From: Bdellovibrio sp. NC01
GTDB lineage: Bacteria > Bdellovibrionota > Bdellovibrionia > Bdellovibrionales > Bdellovibrionaceae
Direction of reading: 5' to 3'
Assembly (NCBI RefSeq): GCF_006874625.1
Contig: NZ_CP030034.1
Coordinates: 3,596,001 to 3,660,000, forward strand
Length of the DNA: 64,000 bases
Below, piece after piece: positions 1-8,306 of the stretch. Made by a program: the position numbers and the translations under genes. Position 1 is the first letter of the stretch. Each line of letters opens with the position of its first letter. Under the pieces are notes generated by a model. It saw nothing but the letters and a program-made list of their open reading frames with translations, was not told the DNA's origin and did not search any database.

Positions 1-555
1 CGCAATCCTATTTCTCGTCTTAATTGCGAGCTAAGAGTGAACTTCCGCGTTCCGCGTGGTTGGCAATTCACTGTCGTCACTGCGGATTATCGTGGCTATG
101 CTTATGCCGAAGCCAATACGACAGTCGTTCATCAAGCTCTTTATTCTTTCGATGGTAGCAAACCAATTAATGAAAGACCTGGTTACGAAAATAACGGCAA
201 ATATTCTTTCCGCGCTTCAGAATTCCGCGGTCCTTATAATAACAACTACACAATTCACCAAGAACTTGATCCTCGAGTGGCGCCATGGGCTCCGTGTAAC
301 AACAGCGACACACAAACGTTGTTCTTAACGACTTACATCATGGCTCGAAATCTCAATTTAAACTCAAACATTCAAGCCCAAATTTCTTTAGACAGTGTTG
401 ACGGATCTGTGCAATCGCAGCGCTACCAACTTGCTTGGCGTAGATGTGCGACGACGAATCCCACTCCACCGCCTGCGCCCGGACCAAATCCTGGCAATCC
501 AAACCCCGGCCCTGTCAAACCAGGCAACCCAGGGCGTCCACCAAGATTTCCATAA
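1..555 (+). CDS. DUF4360-type exported protein, 5' end missing
   Basis: The reading frame is open from base 1, so the start and any signal peptide lie before the window; the first internal ATG is at 37. The visible part resembles the next gene closely: an early RLNCELRVNF segment, an 'ADYRGYAY' strand, a 'FRGPYNNNYTIH' segment, 'PWAPCNN' and a closing 'LAWRRC'. This is the layout of DUF4360, a family of small secreted proteins of unknown function with paired cysteines. Unlike its neighbour it ends in a tail of about 30 residues made almost only of Pro, Gly and Asn, probably disordered. It and the next gene look like a tandem duplication. The family call is by pattern memory; no function is known to me. 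Confidence 0.75.
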   Translation, partial: RNPISRLNCELRVNFRVPRGWQFTVVTADYRGYAYAEANTTVVHQALYSFDGSKPINERPGYENNGKYSFRASEFRGPYNNNYTIHQELDPRVAPWAPCNNSDTQTLFLTTYIMARNLNLNSNIQAQISLDSVDGSVQSQRYQLAWRRCATTNPTPPPAPGPNPGNPNPGPVKPGNPGRPPRFP

Positions 556-621
556 TTAATAAGAAACTAAATTTGATTTTTTAAAACAACGAAACTTCAT
601 CAACTACTATAAGGGGGAACG

Positions 622-1227
622 ATGAAATCCGGTATCCTATTGAAAATTGTCGCAGCAGCTTTAACATTCTCAGCAGTCTCTGCTCATGCAGATGCACTTC
701 GCTTAGGCCAACCAGCTTACGGTGGAACAGGATGTCCTGCAGGATCTGCAAGCGTCACTGTCAGCCCTGATCAGTCGGCACTAAGTATCTTGTTTGATAG
801 CTACGTCTCTGAAGCGGGTGCGACAACTGGAAAAACAATTGATCGTAAATCATGTAACATCTCAATCCCAGTAGCTGTACCAAATGGATATAGCGTTGCT
901 GTTTTCCAAGTGGACTATCGCGGCTTCACTGCGGTTCCTCGCGGAGCACAGGCACGCTTTGATGCAGAATACTTCTGGGCAGGCAGCCGTGGTTTCAGAA
1001 TTTCTCGTATCTTCTCTGGCCCATACAACGATGCTTACACTCTGACGGATGCATTGCTTGCGAACACAATGGTGTGGACTCCATGCGGAGCGAGCGTGAA
1101 TCTTCGTGTGAACACATCTATGCTTGCACAAACGAACGCACGCAAAGAACAAACTCTAGCAACTGTGGATAGCGCTGACGTTTCTTCTGGTTTGATCTAC
1201 CACTTGCAATGGAGACGCTGCCAATAG
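622..1227 (+). CDS. DUF4360 exported protein
   Basis: The protein has 201 residues. The start at 622 is preceded by a strong ribosome binding site (AAGGGGGAACG). Residues 1-23 form a signal peptide ending in SAHA. The mature part has the DUF4360 pattern: GCPAGS, then a Cys-containing strand (RKSCNISIPV), 'VDYRGFTAVPRG', 'FSGPYNDAYTL', 'WTPCG' and a terminal 'LQWRRCQ'. The four to five cysteines probably form disulfides in the periplasm or outside the cell. It is a paralogue of the partial gene just upstream and lacks that gene's Pro/Gly tail. A hairpin terminator follows at 1263. The role is unknown. Confidence 0.85.
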   Translation: MKSGILLKIVAAALTFSAVSAHADALRLGQPAYGGTGCPAGSASVTVSPDQSALSILFDSYVSEAGATTGKTIDRKSCNISIPVAVPNGYSVAVFQVDYRGFTAVPRGAQARFDAEYFWAGSRGFRISRIFSGPYNDAYTLTDALLANTMVWTPCGASVNLRVNTSMLAQTNARKEQTLATVDSADVSSGLIYHLQWRRCQ

Positions 1228-1262
1228 TTGAATTTTAAAAAAATTGAATGCAGAAAAAGAAA

Positions 1263-1283
1263 AGCCCGGTTTTATACCGGGCT
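1263..1283. terminator. Bidirectional rho-independent terminator
   Basis: Perfect 8-bp stem AGCCCGGT / ACCGGGCT with a 5-base loop, followed by a T-run on the plus strand and, read on the minus strand, by TTTTCTTTTTC. It lies between two convergent genes (DUF4360 and hemerythrin) and can serve both. Confidence 0.9.
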
Positions 1284-1289
1284 TTTTTA

Positions 1290-1700
1290 TTAGCTCGCTT
1301 TTTGACTTGCGATCACACCGTACTTCGTATCGATACCCATGATATGGGCCGTTAGCCACGTCTTCAAGAATTGGAAGAACGCTGGCGTCAACTGACCGGT
1401 CTTTTCAAACTCAGCCCCATGATCTTTCAAGCGCTGAATCAAATCCTTGTGGATCTTTTTATGAACTGAAGCTTGTGAATAATCCAAAGTATCAAAGAAT
1501 TTTTCTTCATGATCGAAGTGGGTCACTGTCCACGATACGAGGTCGCGAACAATGGAACCTAATTCATTCTTTGTCGCTTTAGCTTCGTGGCGTTCGTACA
1601 GACGATTCATGATATCAATAAGCTTTTTATGCTCATTGTCCATGGCATCTACGTGTGTTGTTAAACGCTCTTTGTCCCATTTAAAGAAAGTGTCACCCAT
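1290..1700 (-). CDS. Bacteriohemerythrin
   Basis: A 136-residue single-domain hemerythrin, the usual length. The di-iron ligands are all visible: His24 (DNEHKKL), His61 and Glu65 (HFDHEE), His80 and His84 (HKKIH), and His119 with Asp124 (HIMGID). Such proteins bind O2 reversibly in the cytoplasm and are used for oxygen storage, delivery or sensing. A GAGG ribosome binding site precedes the ATG. The upstream region carries a short hairpin and a 16-bp dyad resembling an FNR-type site, which would suit an oxygen-linked gene; that regulatory link is my inference. Confidence 0.93.
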   Translation of the reverse strand: MGDTFFKWDKERLTTHVDAMDNEHKKLIDIMNRLYERHEAKATKNELGSIVRDLVSWTVTHFDHEEKFFDTLDYSQASVHKKIHKDLIQRLKDHGAEFEKTGQLTPAFFQFLKTWLTAHIMGIDTKYGVIASQKAS

Positions 1701-1720
1701 TTTTTACCTCGGTCGGTCGG

Positions 1721-1741
1721 CACCTTTTTGTGGAAGGTGCT
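1721..1741 (-). promoter_or_regulatory. Hairpin in the leader of the hemerythrin gene
   Basis: GCACCTT and AAGGTGC form perfect 7-bp arms around a 7-base loop, about 21 bases upstream of the hemerythrin start. No T-run follows on the minus strand, so it does not look like a terminator. It may stabilise the mRNA leader or be an operator. Confidence 0.4.
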
Positions 1742-1784
1742 AGTTAGTCTCAACCAACTCATCGGATTTAATGTAAGCGACTAC

Positions 1785-1800
1785 ATGATGGGAATCATGA
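1785..1800. promoter_or_regulatory. FNR/CRP-like dyad upstream of hemerythrin
   Basis: The sequence CATGATGGGAATCATG has perfect 6-bp arms (CATGAT / ATCATG) around a 4-base spacer. This matches the TGAT-N4-ATCA core of the FNR family consensus. It lies about 85 bases upstream of the hemerythrin start codon. No convincing promoter hexamers fix its distance from a transcription start. Confidence 0.35.
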
Positions 1801-1815
1801 TTCTAAATTTTGTTT

Positions 1816-2463
1816 TTAGTTTTTTCGAAGATCAGAAAGTTTCTCGCGAACCCAGCGTCTAATAATGGGATACTCTTCTTCTTTTAAAGAGTGATCTTTA
1901 TCCATTTCAACCCACTCAACATCAAGGCCAGCGGTTTTAAGCTTTTCCACGCCGTATTTAGTTTCTTCCAACGGCAAAATATCGTCTTGATGACCGTGCG
2001 TGAATAACCATGGCGTCTGTTTCGCATCCGGCGAAAGATTGTTTTTCCACCGTGGGTAGAAATTGAAATAGCCACTGATACCGACAACTCCCCCCAACTT
2101 ACGTGGGTAGTTCAAACCGATATCGGCACTGATTAAGCAACCTTGCGAGAAACCAAAAAGAAAGATGTTTTCACTCTTCCAACCTTGGTTTTCAAGATCG
2201 TTTAAAAGATCAAAAAGTTTTTCGCGGATTTTCATCACGCCATTCGCTTGATACGGAGGCTCTCCATACCACGTGTAACCGTCCAAAAACTTTCTTGGTG
2301 CGTTTAACAACAAGTAGTTCATTTCAGGCATCTTCATTTCGTCGTCAAATTCATAGAACGGCTTGATGCTATCGCCACGACCATGCAACACGATCATTAG
2401 ATATTCTGATTTTTTCTTTGCAGGAATAAATTTATGCTTAAAAAGTTCAGTGCTGATCATCAT
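1816..2463 (-). CDS. Phospholipase/carboxylesterase family alpha/beta hydrolase
   Basis: The 215-residue protein matches the small carboxylesterase/acyl-protein thioesterase family. It has an oxyanion-hole segment 'VLHGRGDS' (about residues 25-32), the nucleophile elbow GFSQG with Ser106, an acid in 'THGHQDDILP' and a His in 'DKDHSLKEEE'. There is no signal peptide, so it is probably cytoplasmic; the substrate is unknown. The ATG follows the stop of the protease gene by one base, so the two are cotranscribed and probably translationally coupled. Confidence 0.87.
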   Translation of the reverse strand: MMISTELFKHKFIPAKKKSEYLMIVLHGRGDSIKPFYEFDDEMKMPEMNYLLLNAPRKFLDGYTWYGEPPYQANGVMKIREKLFDLLNDLENQGWKSENIFLFGFSQGCLISADIGLNYPRKLGGVVGISGYFNFYPRWKNNLSPDAKQTPWLFTHGHQDDILPLEETKYGVEKLKTAGLDVEWVEMDKDHSLKEEEYPIIRRWVREKLSDLRKN

Positions 2464-2464
2464 C

Positions 2465-4015
2465 TTAGTTCACCTTCGACACAGTTTTGCTACAGAATAA
2501 AACTTGTCGAGCTTTTGAAAGTTGCATGTCTTCAGATTTGGAACCGTCTTCCATATCCAAACAATCTTGAGTCGAAATCGCAGTCACAAGTGGCTTCACT
2601 TGTCTTTCTGGTGCACGCAAAGGATTGATGAATTGATCTTCCTCGCGACCCACAGAAATATTATCGAAAGTCACCGCCACGTCAGGAGTCAAACCTTTCA
2701 TCTGCGGCGAACGGCCCGATGGAAGATAGTAGAAACCTTTTGTTTCAAACAAAGCGACTTTCTTATTTTGTGTCCAGTATTCACCCTCTTGGAATGAACC
2801 TTTACCGAATGTTCTTTCACCAACTAGGACCGCACGACCGAAGTCACGCAAGGCACCTGCTACGATTTCTGATGCGCTTGCTGAACCGGCGTTGATAAGT
2901 ACGGCCATCGGTTTATCGAAGATTTTGTCTTCGCCACCGAAATAAGCTTCTGATTTTTTACCTGGATCTAAATAACGAAGTTCAAAGATCTTTTTATCGC
3001 CACCAACGAACAAGCTTGCGATACACGCCGCTTCTTCCATTTGGCCACCTGGGTTGTCACGCAGATCAAGCAACAAACCACGAACTGAAGCTTTCTTTAC
3101 CATAGAGATAGCTTCTTTAGTTTTATCACATGCACCTTTGGCAAATTTATTAATACCGATCACGCCGATTGGTTTAATGCCATCGATAACTCGCGTCGAA
3201 ACAGTCGCCACCGTAATTTCAGCGCGCACCATTTTGAATTTCAATTTTTCGCCGTTACGGTTCACACGCAAGGTCGCTTCCGTGCCAACATCACCTTTCA
3301 ACAACTCAGAAATGCGCGCTTGCAACAAGCCACGAACTTTTTGACCATTGATTTCTACGATGATGTCGCCTTTTTCCAGACCAGCTTTTTTCGCAGGGCT
3401 GCCTTCTAAAACTTTACGTACAACGTATTGGCCATTTGATTTTCCTAAAGTGACTCCCAAAGACGTGCTTTGGTTATCTGCTTTAGAAACGACCTCTTTG
3501 AACATTGCGACTGGCATTAAGTAAGTATGTGGGTCGCGGAATGCAGAAATGAAACCATTCAAACCAAGACCGACCATCATCGCTTCTTGTTCTGGCTTCA
3601 CGTATTTTTCTTGCAGAGTTTTCCACACGTTCATGAATGACAATTTCACCGCTTGCGCTGTGTGTGCCGTGAAATATTCCTTCCACACATCAAGCTGCTT
3701 TTTTTCCGAGCTCATGTCGGCAGACATGTTCACGTCAACAGGCACGATTTTGCCTTCTGTCGTCACAGTCATGTTGAAACGATTTGCGATATTTAGAACT
3801 GAGTTTGCACACGCGATAAAGTAGCGCTCTGAACTGCCACACGTGTTGTCTTGGATAAGATCTTCCAAGGCCGCTGGACCGAGCCCCGTCTCGGCCCAGT
3901 AGGCATCCACTGATTTAACCTTGGAAGAGCCGCTATGCGTACGCGACAAGGAAAGGCTGATCCCCATGGTGAAAATTAACAATGAAATGATGGTCAATCG
4001 CGGTGAACGTAGCAC
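2465..4015 (-). CDS. S41 family C-terminal processing peptidase (Ctp/Tsp-like)
   Basis: The 516-residue protein starts at GTG with a good GGGAGG site six bases upstream; an out-of-frame ATG overlaps the start. An N-terminal hydrophobic segment (about residues 7-24) exports or anchors it. A PDZ domain spans about 185-265 ('GSPAKKAGLEKGDIIVEING'), followed by the S41 core with 'LLLDLRDNPGG'. The catalytic Ser380 lies in GSASASEI and Lys405 in FGKGS, 25 residues apart as in other Ctp enzymes. These periplasmic proteases trim protein C-termini and act on envelope proteins; the substrate here is unknown. The N-terminal 100 residues beyond the usual core hold two cysteines. Confidence 0.93.
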   Translation of the reverse strand: MLRSPRLTIISLLIFTMGISLSLSRTHSGSSKVKSVDAYWAETGLGPAALEDLIQDNTCGSSERYFIACANSVLNIANRFNMTVTTEGKIVPVDVNMSADMSSEKKQLDVWKEYFTAHTAQAVKLSFMNVWKTLQEKYVKPEQEAMMVGLGLNGFISAFRDPHTYLMPVAMFKEVVSKADNQSTSLGVTLGKSNGQYVVRKVLEGSPAKKAGLEKGDIIVEINGQKVRGLLQARISELLKGDVGTEATLRVNRNGEKLKFKMVRAEITVATVSTRVIDGIKPIGVIGINKFAKGACDKTKEAISMVKKASVRGLLLDLRDNPGGQMEEAACIASLFVGGDKKIFELRYLDPGKKSEAYFGGEDKIFDKPMAVLINAGSASASEIVAGALRDFGRAVLVGERTFGKGSFQEGEYWTQNKKVALFETKGFYYLPSGRSPQMKGLTPDVAVTFDNISVGREEDQFINPLRAPERQVKPLVTAISTQDCLDMEDGSKSEDMQLSKARQVLFCSKTVSKVN

Positions 4016-4033
4016 TCATCGCCTCCCGATAGT

Positions 4034-4061
4034 GACGGTATTGAGCAAGGGTCGTACCGTC
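4034..4061. promoter_or_regulatory. Inverted repeat in a divergent promoter region
   Basis: GACGGTA (4034-4040) and TACCGTC (4055-4061) are perfect 7-bp arms with a 14-base spacer, in the 165-bp gap between the divergent protease gene and hldD. It lies just upstream of the protease GTG and could be an operator or a leader hairpin. No regulator can be named. Confidence 0.35.
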
Positions 4062-4180
4062 TCAGAACGAACTGGTTAGGTCTAGAGGGCGGTTTTATGA
4101 AGAAAATGCAGGTTTGGACAGAGCTTCCACAGGGCTTATTTCTTGAGGTTTTTGGGGGCCTGGGATAGGGTGATTTCACT

Positions 4181-5149
4181 ATGATTATTGTAACTGGCGC
4201 GAATGGTTTTATTGGAAGTGTGATGGTATGGCAACTCAACCAAAAAGGAGTTACCGACATCGTGGCTGTGGACACTGTTTCTTTGAAGGAAAGAGACCTT
4301 CTTAAGAAACGTCAGTACTCAAAATTTCTTTTGAAAGATGAGTTGTGGCCATTCCTTGAAACTGAAGAAGCAAAATCTAAAGTCACGTGGATCATCCACA
4401 TGGGTGCATGCTCTTCAACGACAGAAACAAACAAAGAATTCTTGTGGGAAAATAACACTTACTACACACAAAGAATTTTTGAATGGTGTACTCAGTACGG
4501 TAAATCAATGATCTACGCTTCAAGTGCTGCAACATACGGCGCTGGCGAACTTGGCTTTGACGACACAACAGATCCTGAATTGTTGAAACCGTTGAATCTT
4601 TACGGCGAATCGAAAGTTTTGTTCGATCGTTGGGCTTTGAAACAAACTAAAACTCCTCCACACTGGTATGGCTTGAAATTCTTTAACGTGTTTGGTCCGA
4701 ACGAACACAAAAAAGAAGCGATGGCTTCCGTGGTATTCAAAGCTTTCAACCAAATCAAAGAATCTGGTTCATTGGGCTTATTCAAATCTGCAAATCCAAA
4801 ATACAAAGACGGCGAATTCATGCGCGACTTCGTTTACGTGAAAGATGTCACAGGTTGGATGGCAGAGCTGATGGATAAAATGCCTAAGAATGGCGTTTAC
4901 AACATGGGCTTCGGTCAACCGCGTACATGGTTGGATCTTGCTAATGCAACTTTCAAAGCCATGAACAAAGACACGAAAATCAACTGGCTAGAAATGCCAG
5001 AAAATATTCGTGGTCAATATCAGTACTACACAGAAGCAAAAACAGATAAGTGGTTGGCAGCAGGCATGAGCCCCGCTAAATGGCCGCTTGAAAAAGCAGT
5101 GACTGATTATGTGCAAAATTATCTCTCAAAAGAGGACCCAACTCTTTAA
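4181..5149 (+). CDS. hldD: ADP-L-glycero-D-manno-heptose-6-epimerase
   Basis: The 322-residue protein is an extended short-chain dehydrogenase. It has the NAD(P) motif GANGFIG near the N-terminus, the HldD-type segment 'IIHMGACSSTTET', an SSAATYG strand and the catalytic YGESK. The sequence 'LKFFNVFGPNEHKK' is also typical of HldD. The enzyme makes ADP-L,D-heptose for the inner core of lipopolysaccharide, in the cytoplasm. It leads a plus-strand run with the aromatic amino acid hydroxylase, an RNA methyltransferase and a DUF4337 gene; these do not share a pathway. Other heptose genes are not in the window. Confidence 0.93.
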   Translation: MIIVTGANGFIGSVMVWQLNQKGVTDIVAVDTVSLKERDLLKKRQYSKFLLKDELWPFLETEEAKSKVTWIIHMGACSSTTETNKEFLWENNTYYTQRIFEWCTQYGKSMIYASSAATYGAGELGFDDTTDPELLKPLNLYGESKVLFDRWALKQTKTPPHWYGLKFFNVFGPNEHKKEAMASVVFKAFNQIKESGSLGLFKSANPKYKDGEFMRDFVYVKDVTGWMAELMDKMPKNGVYNMGFGQPRTWLDLANATFKAMNKDTKINWLEMPENIRGQYQYYTEAKTDKWLAAGMSPAKWPLEKAVTDYVQNYLSKEDPTL

Positions 5150-5163
5150 GGAGAGCGTAATTT

Positions 5164-6906
5164 ATGGAGACTGAGTTTCTACCCCCGCACTTAAGAAAAT
5201 ACGTCGTAGAACAACACTACGAAAAATACACTCCGATTGATCAGGCTGTGTGGCGCTATATCTTGCGCCAACTGCGTGCGTTTTTAGGAAAGCACGCGCA
5301 CGAATGCTATCTTGAAGGTTTGGAAAAAACCGGCATTGATGTCGAGCGCATTCCAAAAATCGATGAGATCAGCAAAAAGCTACAAGCTTTCGGATGGCGC
5401 GCCTACCCTGTCAGTGGCTTTATTCCTCCTGCAGCTTTCATGGAGCTGCAATCGTTGGGTGTATTGCCCATCGCTTCTGACATGCGCACACTTGAACACT
5501 TGTTGTATACGCCAGCTCCTGACATCGTTCACGAAGCTGCGGGACATGCGCCGATTTTGGTGCATCCTGAATTTGCAAAATACCTGACTGAATACGCCCA
5601 AGTTGCAAAGAAAGCGATTATCAGTAAAGAAGATTTAAATCTTTACGAAGCGATTCGCGAACTTTCCGACATCAAAGAAAATCCAGCATCGTCTGCTGCT
5701 GAAATTAAAGCGGCGGAAGAAAACTTGGATAAAGTCAGCAAAAGTATTTCCCATGTTTCTGAAGCGACTGAATTGGGTCGTATGAATTGGTGGACAGCGG
5801 AATACGGGTTGATTGGCTCTTTATCGAATCCAAAACTTTTCGGCGCGGGCTTGCTTTCAAGCGTCGGTGAAGCGAAATGGTGCTTGGATGCGAAAGTTAA
5901 AAAGATTCCGTTGTCGGTTGATTGTATCAAACAAGGGTACGACATCACGGAACCACAACCGCAATTGTATGTAACTCCAGATTTTAAAACTTTAAGTCGC
6001 GTGCTTGAAGACATGGCCGAACAAATGGCTTTCCGTCTTGGCGGTCTTAAAGGTTTGAATAAAGCGATCGAAGCGCAATCTGTGAATACGGCCGAACTGA
6101 ATTCAGGAATTCAAATTTCTGGTCAAATCATTGAAGCGATCACGGATAACAAAGGCGATATTGCTTATCTTCGTCTGCAAGGCCCAACACAACTTTGTTA
6201 CAAAGATAAACAGCTTGTTGGTCATGACAAATCTTATCACGCGGAAGGCTTTGGAACTCCTGTCGGTCATTTGAAGGCTTTGCCTGGCAAATGTCCTTCA
6301 GAATTCACGGCGTCTGAGTGGGAATCACTGGGCGTAAAACAAGGCAGCTCTGTGAAGTTGGAATACACTTCAGGGGTTGTTGTTACTGGCGAAGTAACGG
6401 GTCTACTTGCTCGTGATGGTAAAACTTTGATTCTGACTTTGAAAAATGCCAGTGCGAAACTGGGCGACCGCGTGTTGTTTGCTCCTGAATGGGGCATGTT
6501 CGACATGGCTGTTGGTTGCTCGGTCCCATCGGTATTTGGTGGTGCTGCTGATCGTGAAGCTTACGGCGAAACTGACGATTTTGTTGCGAAACGCGTTCCT
6601 GCTCCGAAATATTCTGAAACTGAATTGAAACTTCAGAAACAATACGGATCATTGCGTGAAGTTCGTGAACAAAAACTGAATGGCCCTGCTTTGGAAGAAA
6701 AACTTTCTGTCATCATCGCTATTCATGATAAAGAGTTCCCACAAGATTGGTTGCTTCGTTTGGAAGCGATTGAATTGTTGAACTCGCGTGCTGCAACATC
6801 TGCTTTGAAAGCGAAACTTGAGAAGGATCTTCAAGTTTTGTCTGCCAAAGATGAAAAAACTAAAAATCTTATCCAGGATGGACTTGCACTAGCAGGAACT
6901 CTGTAG
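5164..6906 (+). CDS. Aromatic amino acid hydroxylase with long C-terminal extension
   Basis: The 580-residue protein has an N-terminal domain (about 1-300) of the pterin-dependent, non-heme-iron hydroxylase family (phenylalanine 4-monooxygenase type). The iron ligands are visible: His123 and His128 in 'IVHEAAGHAP' and Glu213 in 'WWTAEYGLIG'. Typical bacterial PhhA has about 260-300 residues; here a further 280 or so residues follow with no motif I recognise, although long forms of this kind exist in some Bacteroidetes and Bdellovibrio. Substrate (Phe, Tyr or Trp) cannot be told from sequence. An AAGGAG site overlaps the hldD stop, and the RNA methyltransferase ATG directly follows its stop. 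Confidence 0.87.
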   Translation: METEFLPPHLRKYVVEQHYEKYTPIDQAVWRYILRQLRAFLGKHAHECYLEGLEKTGIDVERIPKIDEISKKLQAFGWRAYPVSGFIPPAAFMELQSLGVLPIASDMRTLEHLLYTPAPDIVHEAAGHAPILVHPEFAKYLTEYAQVAKKAIISKEDLNLYEAIRELSDIKENPASSAAEIKAAEENLDKVSKSISHVSEATELGRMNWWTAEYGLIGSLSNPKLFGAGLLSSVGEAKWCLDAKVKKIPLSVDCIKQGYDITEPQPQLYVTPDFKTLSRVLEDMAEQMAFRLGGLKGLNKAIEAQSVNTAELNSGIQISGQIIEAITDNKGDIAYLRLQGPTQLCYKDKQLVGHDKSYHAEGFGTPVGHLKALPGKCPSEFTASEWESLGVKQGSSVKLEYTSGVVVTGEVTGLLARDGKTLILTLKNASAKLGDRVLFAPEWGMFDMAVGCSVPSVFGGAADREAYGETDDFVAKRVPAPKYSETELKLQKQYGSLREVREQKLNGPALEEKLSVIIAIHDKEFPQDWLLRLEAIELLNSRAATSALKAKLEKDLQVLSAKDEKTKNLIQDGLALAGTL

Positions 6907-7701
6907 ATGAAACGTCCTTTTGAAGTGCGCATTGTTTTAGTGCGCACAATCTATGAAAGAAATATCGGTGCCACTTCACGTGCTATGAGCAACATGGGTG
7001 TTGATAAGTTGATTCTTGTCGACCCTAAATGCGAAATCACTTACGAGGCTCAACAAACGGCGGCGACTGGTCAAACGGGTTTGCAAAATCGCACGACTTA
7101 TAAAGACTGGGATGAATTCTTCGCGAAAGAACCGGAAAGTATTAAGATCGCCATGACCGCACGTGATGGTAAAGGTCGTCAGGTTCGTGACATTGATGAA
7201 GTCTTAGCTGACGTTGCAACGAAGTCCCCGCAATTTCAAATTTCCAGCGATGATGCTTACGTCGTGCATTTGATCCTTGGTCCTGAAGACTGGGGCTTAT
7301 CGGGCGAAGACCTTGAACATGCGAATTTCTGCGCATGTCTTCCTACTTACGGTGAAAACTGGAGTTTGAATTTGGCGCAAGCAGCGTTGCTTACGATGTT
7401 TTCACTTCGTCGCGCTTGGGGTGGAAACCGCACGCGCTTGGATGGTGGCAAAGCTCGTCGTGCGCCTCAAGGAATTGAAGGCATCAATCCTGAACAAACT
7501 TTAAAAATCTGGTTGGAAGAAATGGGCTTTGATCTGACTCGCCAACGCAAGATCAACGTCTTCACAGTACTTCGTCGTATGCTTTTGCAAAACACGCCGA
7601 CTAAAAAAGAGTTGGTGATTTTAGAAACCGTTTTGCAGCAAGCCACACGCAAATTGAGAGAGTGGAAAGAATATCAAAAACGTGATAACAAAAGTGAATA
7701 G
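6907..7701 (+). CDS. SPOUT-family RNA methyltransferase (TrmH/TrmJ type)
   Basis: The 264-residue protein has the SPOUT (SpoU) signatures: motif 1 'YERNIGATSRAMSNMG' with the conserved Asn-Ile-Gly-Ala-x-x-R, motif 2 'HLILGPEDWGLS' and motif 3 'SLNLAQAALLTM'. These knotted enzymes 2'-O-methylate ribose in tRNA or rRNA using SAM. The layout and the C-terminal tail after about residue 170 resemble TrmJ (tRNA position 32), but TrmH or an rRNA target cannot be excluded. Its ATG immediately follows the hydroxylase stop, so translation is coupled. Confidence 0.87.
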   Translation: MKRPFEVRIVLVRTIYERNIGATSRAMSNMGVDKLILVDPKCEITYEAQQTAATGQTGLQNRTTYKDWDEFFAKEPESIKIAMTARDGKGRQVRDIDEVLADVATKSPQFQISSDDAYVVHLILGPEDWGLSGEDLEHANFCACLPTYGENWSLNLAQAALLTMFSLRRAWGGNRTRLDGGKARRAPQGIEGINPEQTLKIWLEEMGFDLTRQRKINVFTVLRRMLLQNTPTKKELVILETVLQQATRKLREWKEYQKRDNKSE

Positions 7702-7713
7702 CATGGAGTTATC

Positions 7714-8271
7714 GTGGAAGAAATCGAAGTCCCCCTAGAGCAAACACAAGAACATCTGCAACACGCGGCTCACCACAGTCATGATGGCGGTGGTGGCGGA
7801 TTCAGCCTCATCAATCTAGGTGCGGTGATGTCTGCGATCCTTGCGGTTTTCGCTGCGATCTGCGCATTGCTTGCGGGTCACTATTCGAATGAAGCGATGA
7901 TTGAGCAAATCAAATCTTCAGACCAATGGTCGTACTATCAAGCCAAAGGTATCAAAGGCGCTCTTCAAGAGTTCCGTCTAGAGATGAACACGACTCAAGG
8001 TGAAGAGAAGATCGAAAAGATCAAAGAGCGCATTGAAAAATACAAAAAAGACCAAGAAGAAATCCAAGAAGTCGCTAAAGAAAAAGAGGAAGCCAGCGAA
8101 AAGCTTCTGAAATGGCACGAGCGTTTAGCGATGGCCGTGACTTTCTTCCAAGTTGCCATCGCAGTCATTGCGATTGGTGTACTAACTCGTAAGAAGTTCT
8201 TCTTTTATATGGGATCGACTTCGGGTCTTATTGGACTGGGCTGCTTTATCAGCTTCTTTTTCTTAAGATAG
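7714..8271 (+). CDS. DUF4337 membrane protein
   Basis: The 185-residue protein starts at GTG with a GGAG site seven bases upstream. A His/Gly-rich stretch (HHSHDGGGGG, about residues 20-31) precedes a first membrane segment (about 32-57). A charged Glu/Lys-rich helix (about 75-135), probably coiled coil, follows, then two more membrane segments near the C-terminus. This is the DUF4337 layout; the function is unknown. It closes the hldD run and is followed by a terminator at 8281. Confidence 0.8.
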   Translation: MEEIEVPLEQTQEHLQHAAHHSHDGGGGGFSLINLGAVMSAILAVFAAICALLAGHYSNEAMIEQIKSSDQWSYYQAKGIKGALQEFRLEMNTTQGEEKIEKIKERIEKYKKDQEEIQEVAKEKEEASEKLLKWHERLAMAVTFFQVAIAVIAIGVLTRKKFFFYMGSTSGLIGLGCFISFFFLR

Positions 8272-8280
8272 AAAAACAAA

Positions 8281-8299
8281 GGGCGCTTTCACAGCGCCC
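8281..8299. terminator. Bidirectional hairpin terminator
   Basis: GGGCGCT and AGCGCCC form a perfect 7-bp stem with a 5-base loop, flanked by an A-rich stretch on the left and TTGTT on the right. It separates two convergent genes. Confidence 0.8.
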
Positions 8300-8306
8300 T
8301 TGTTCA

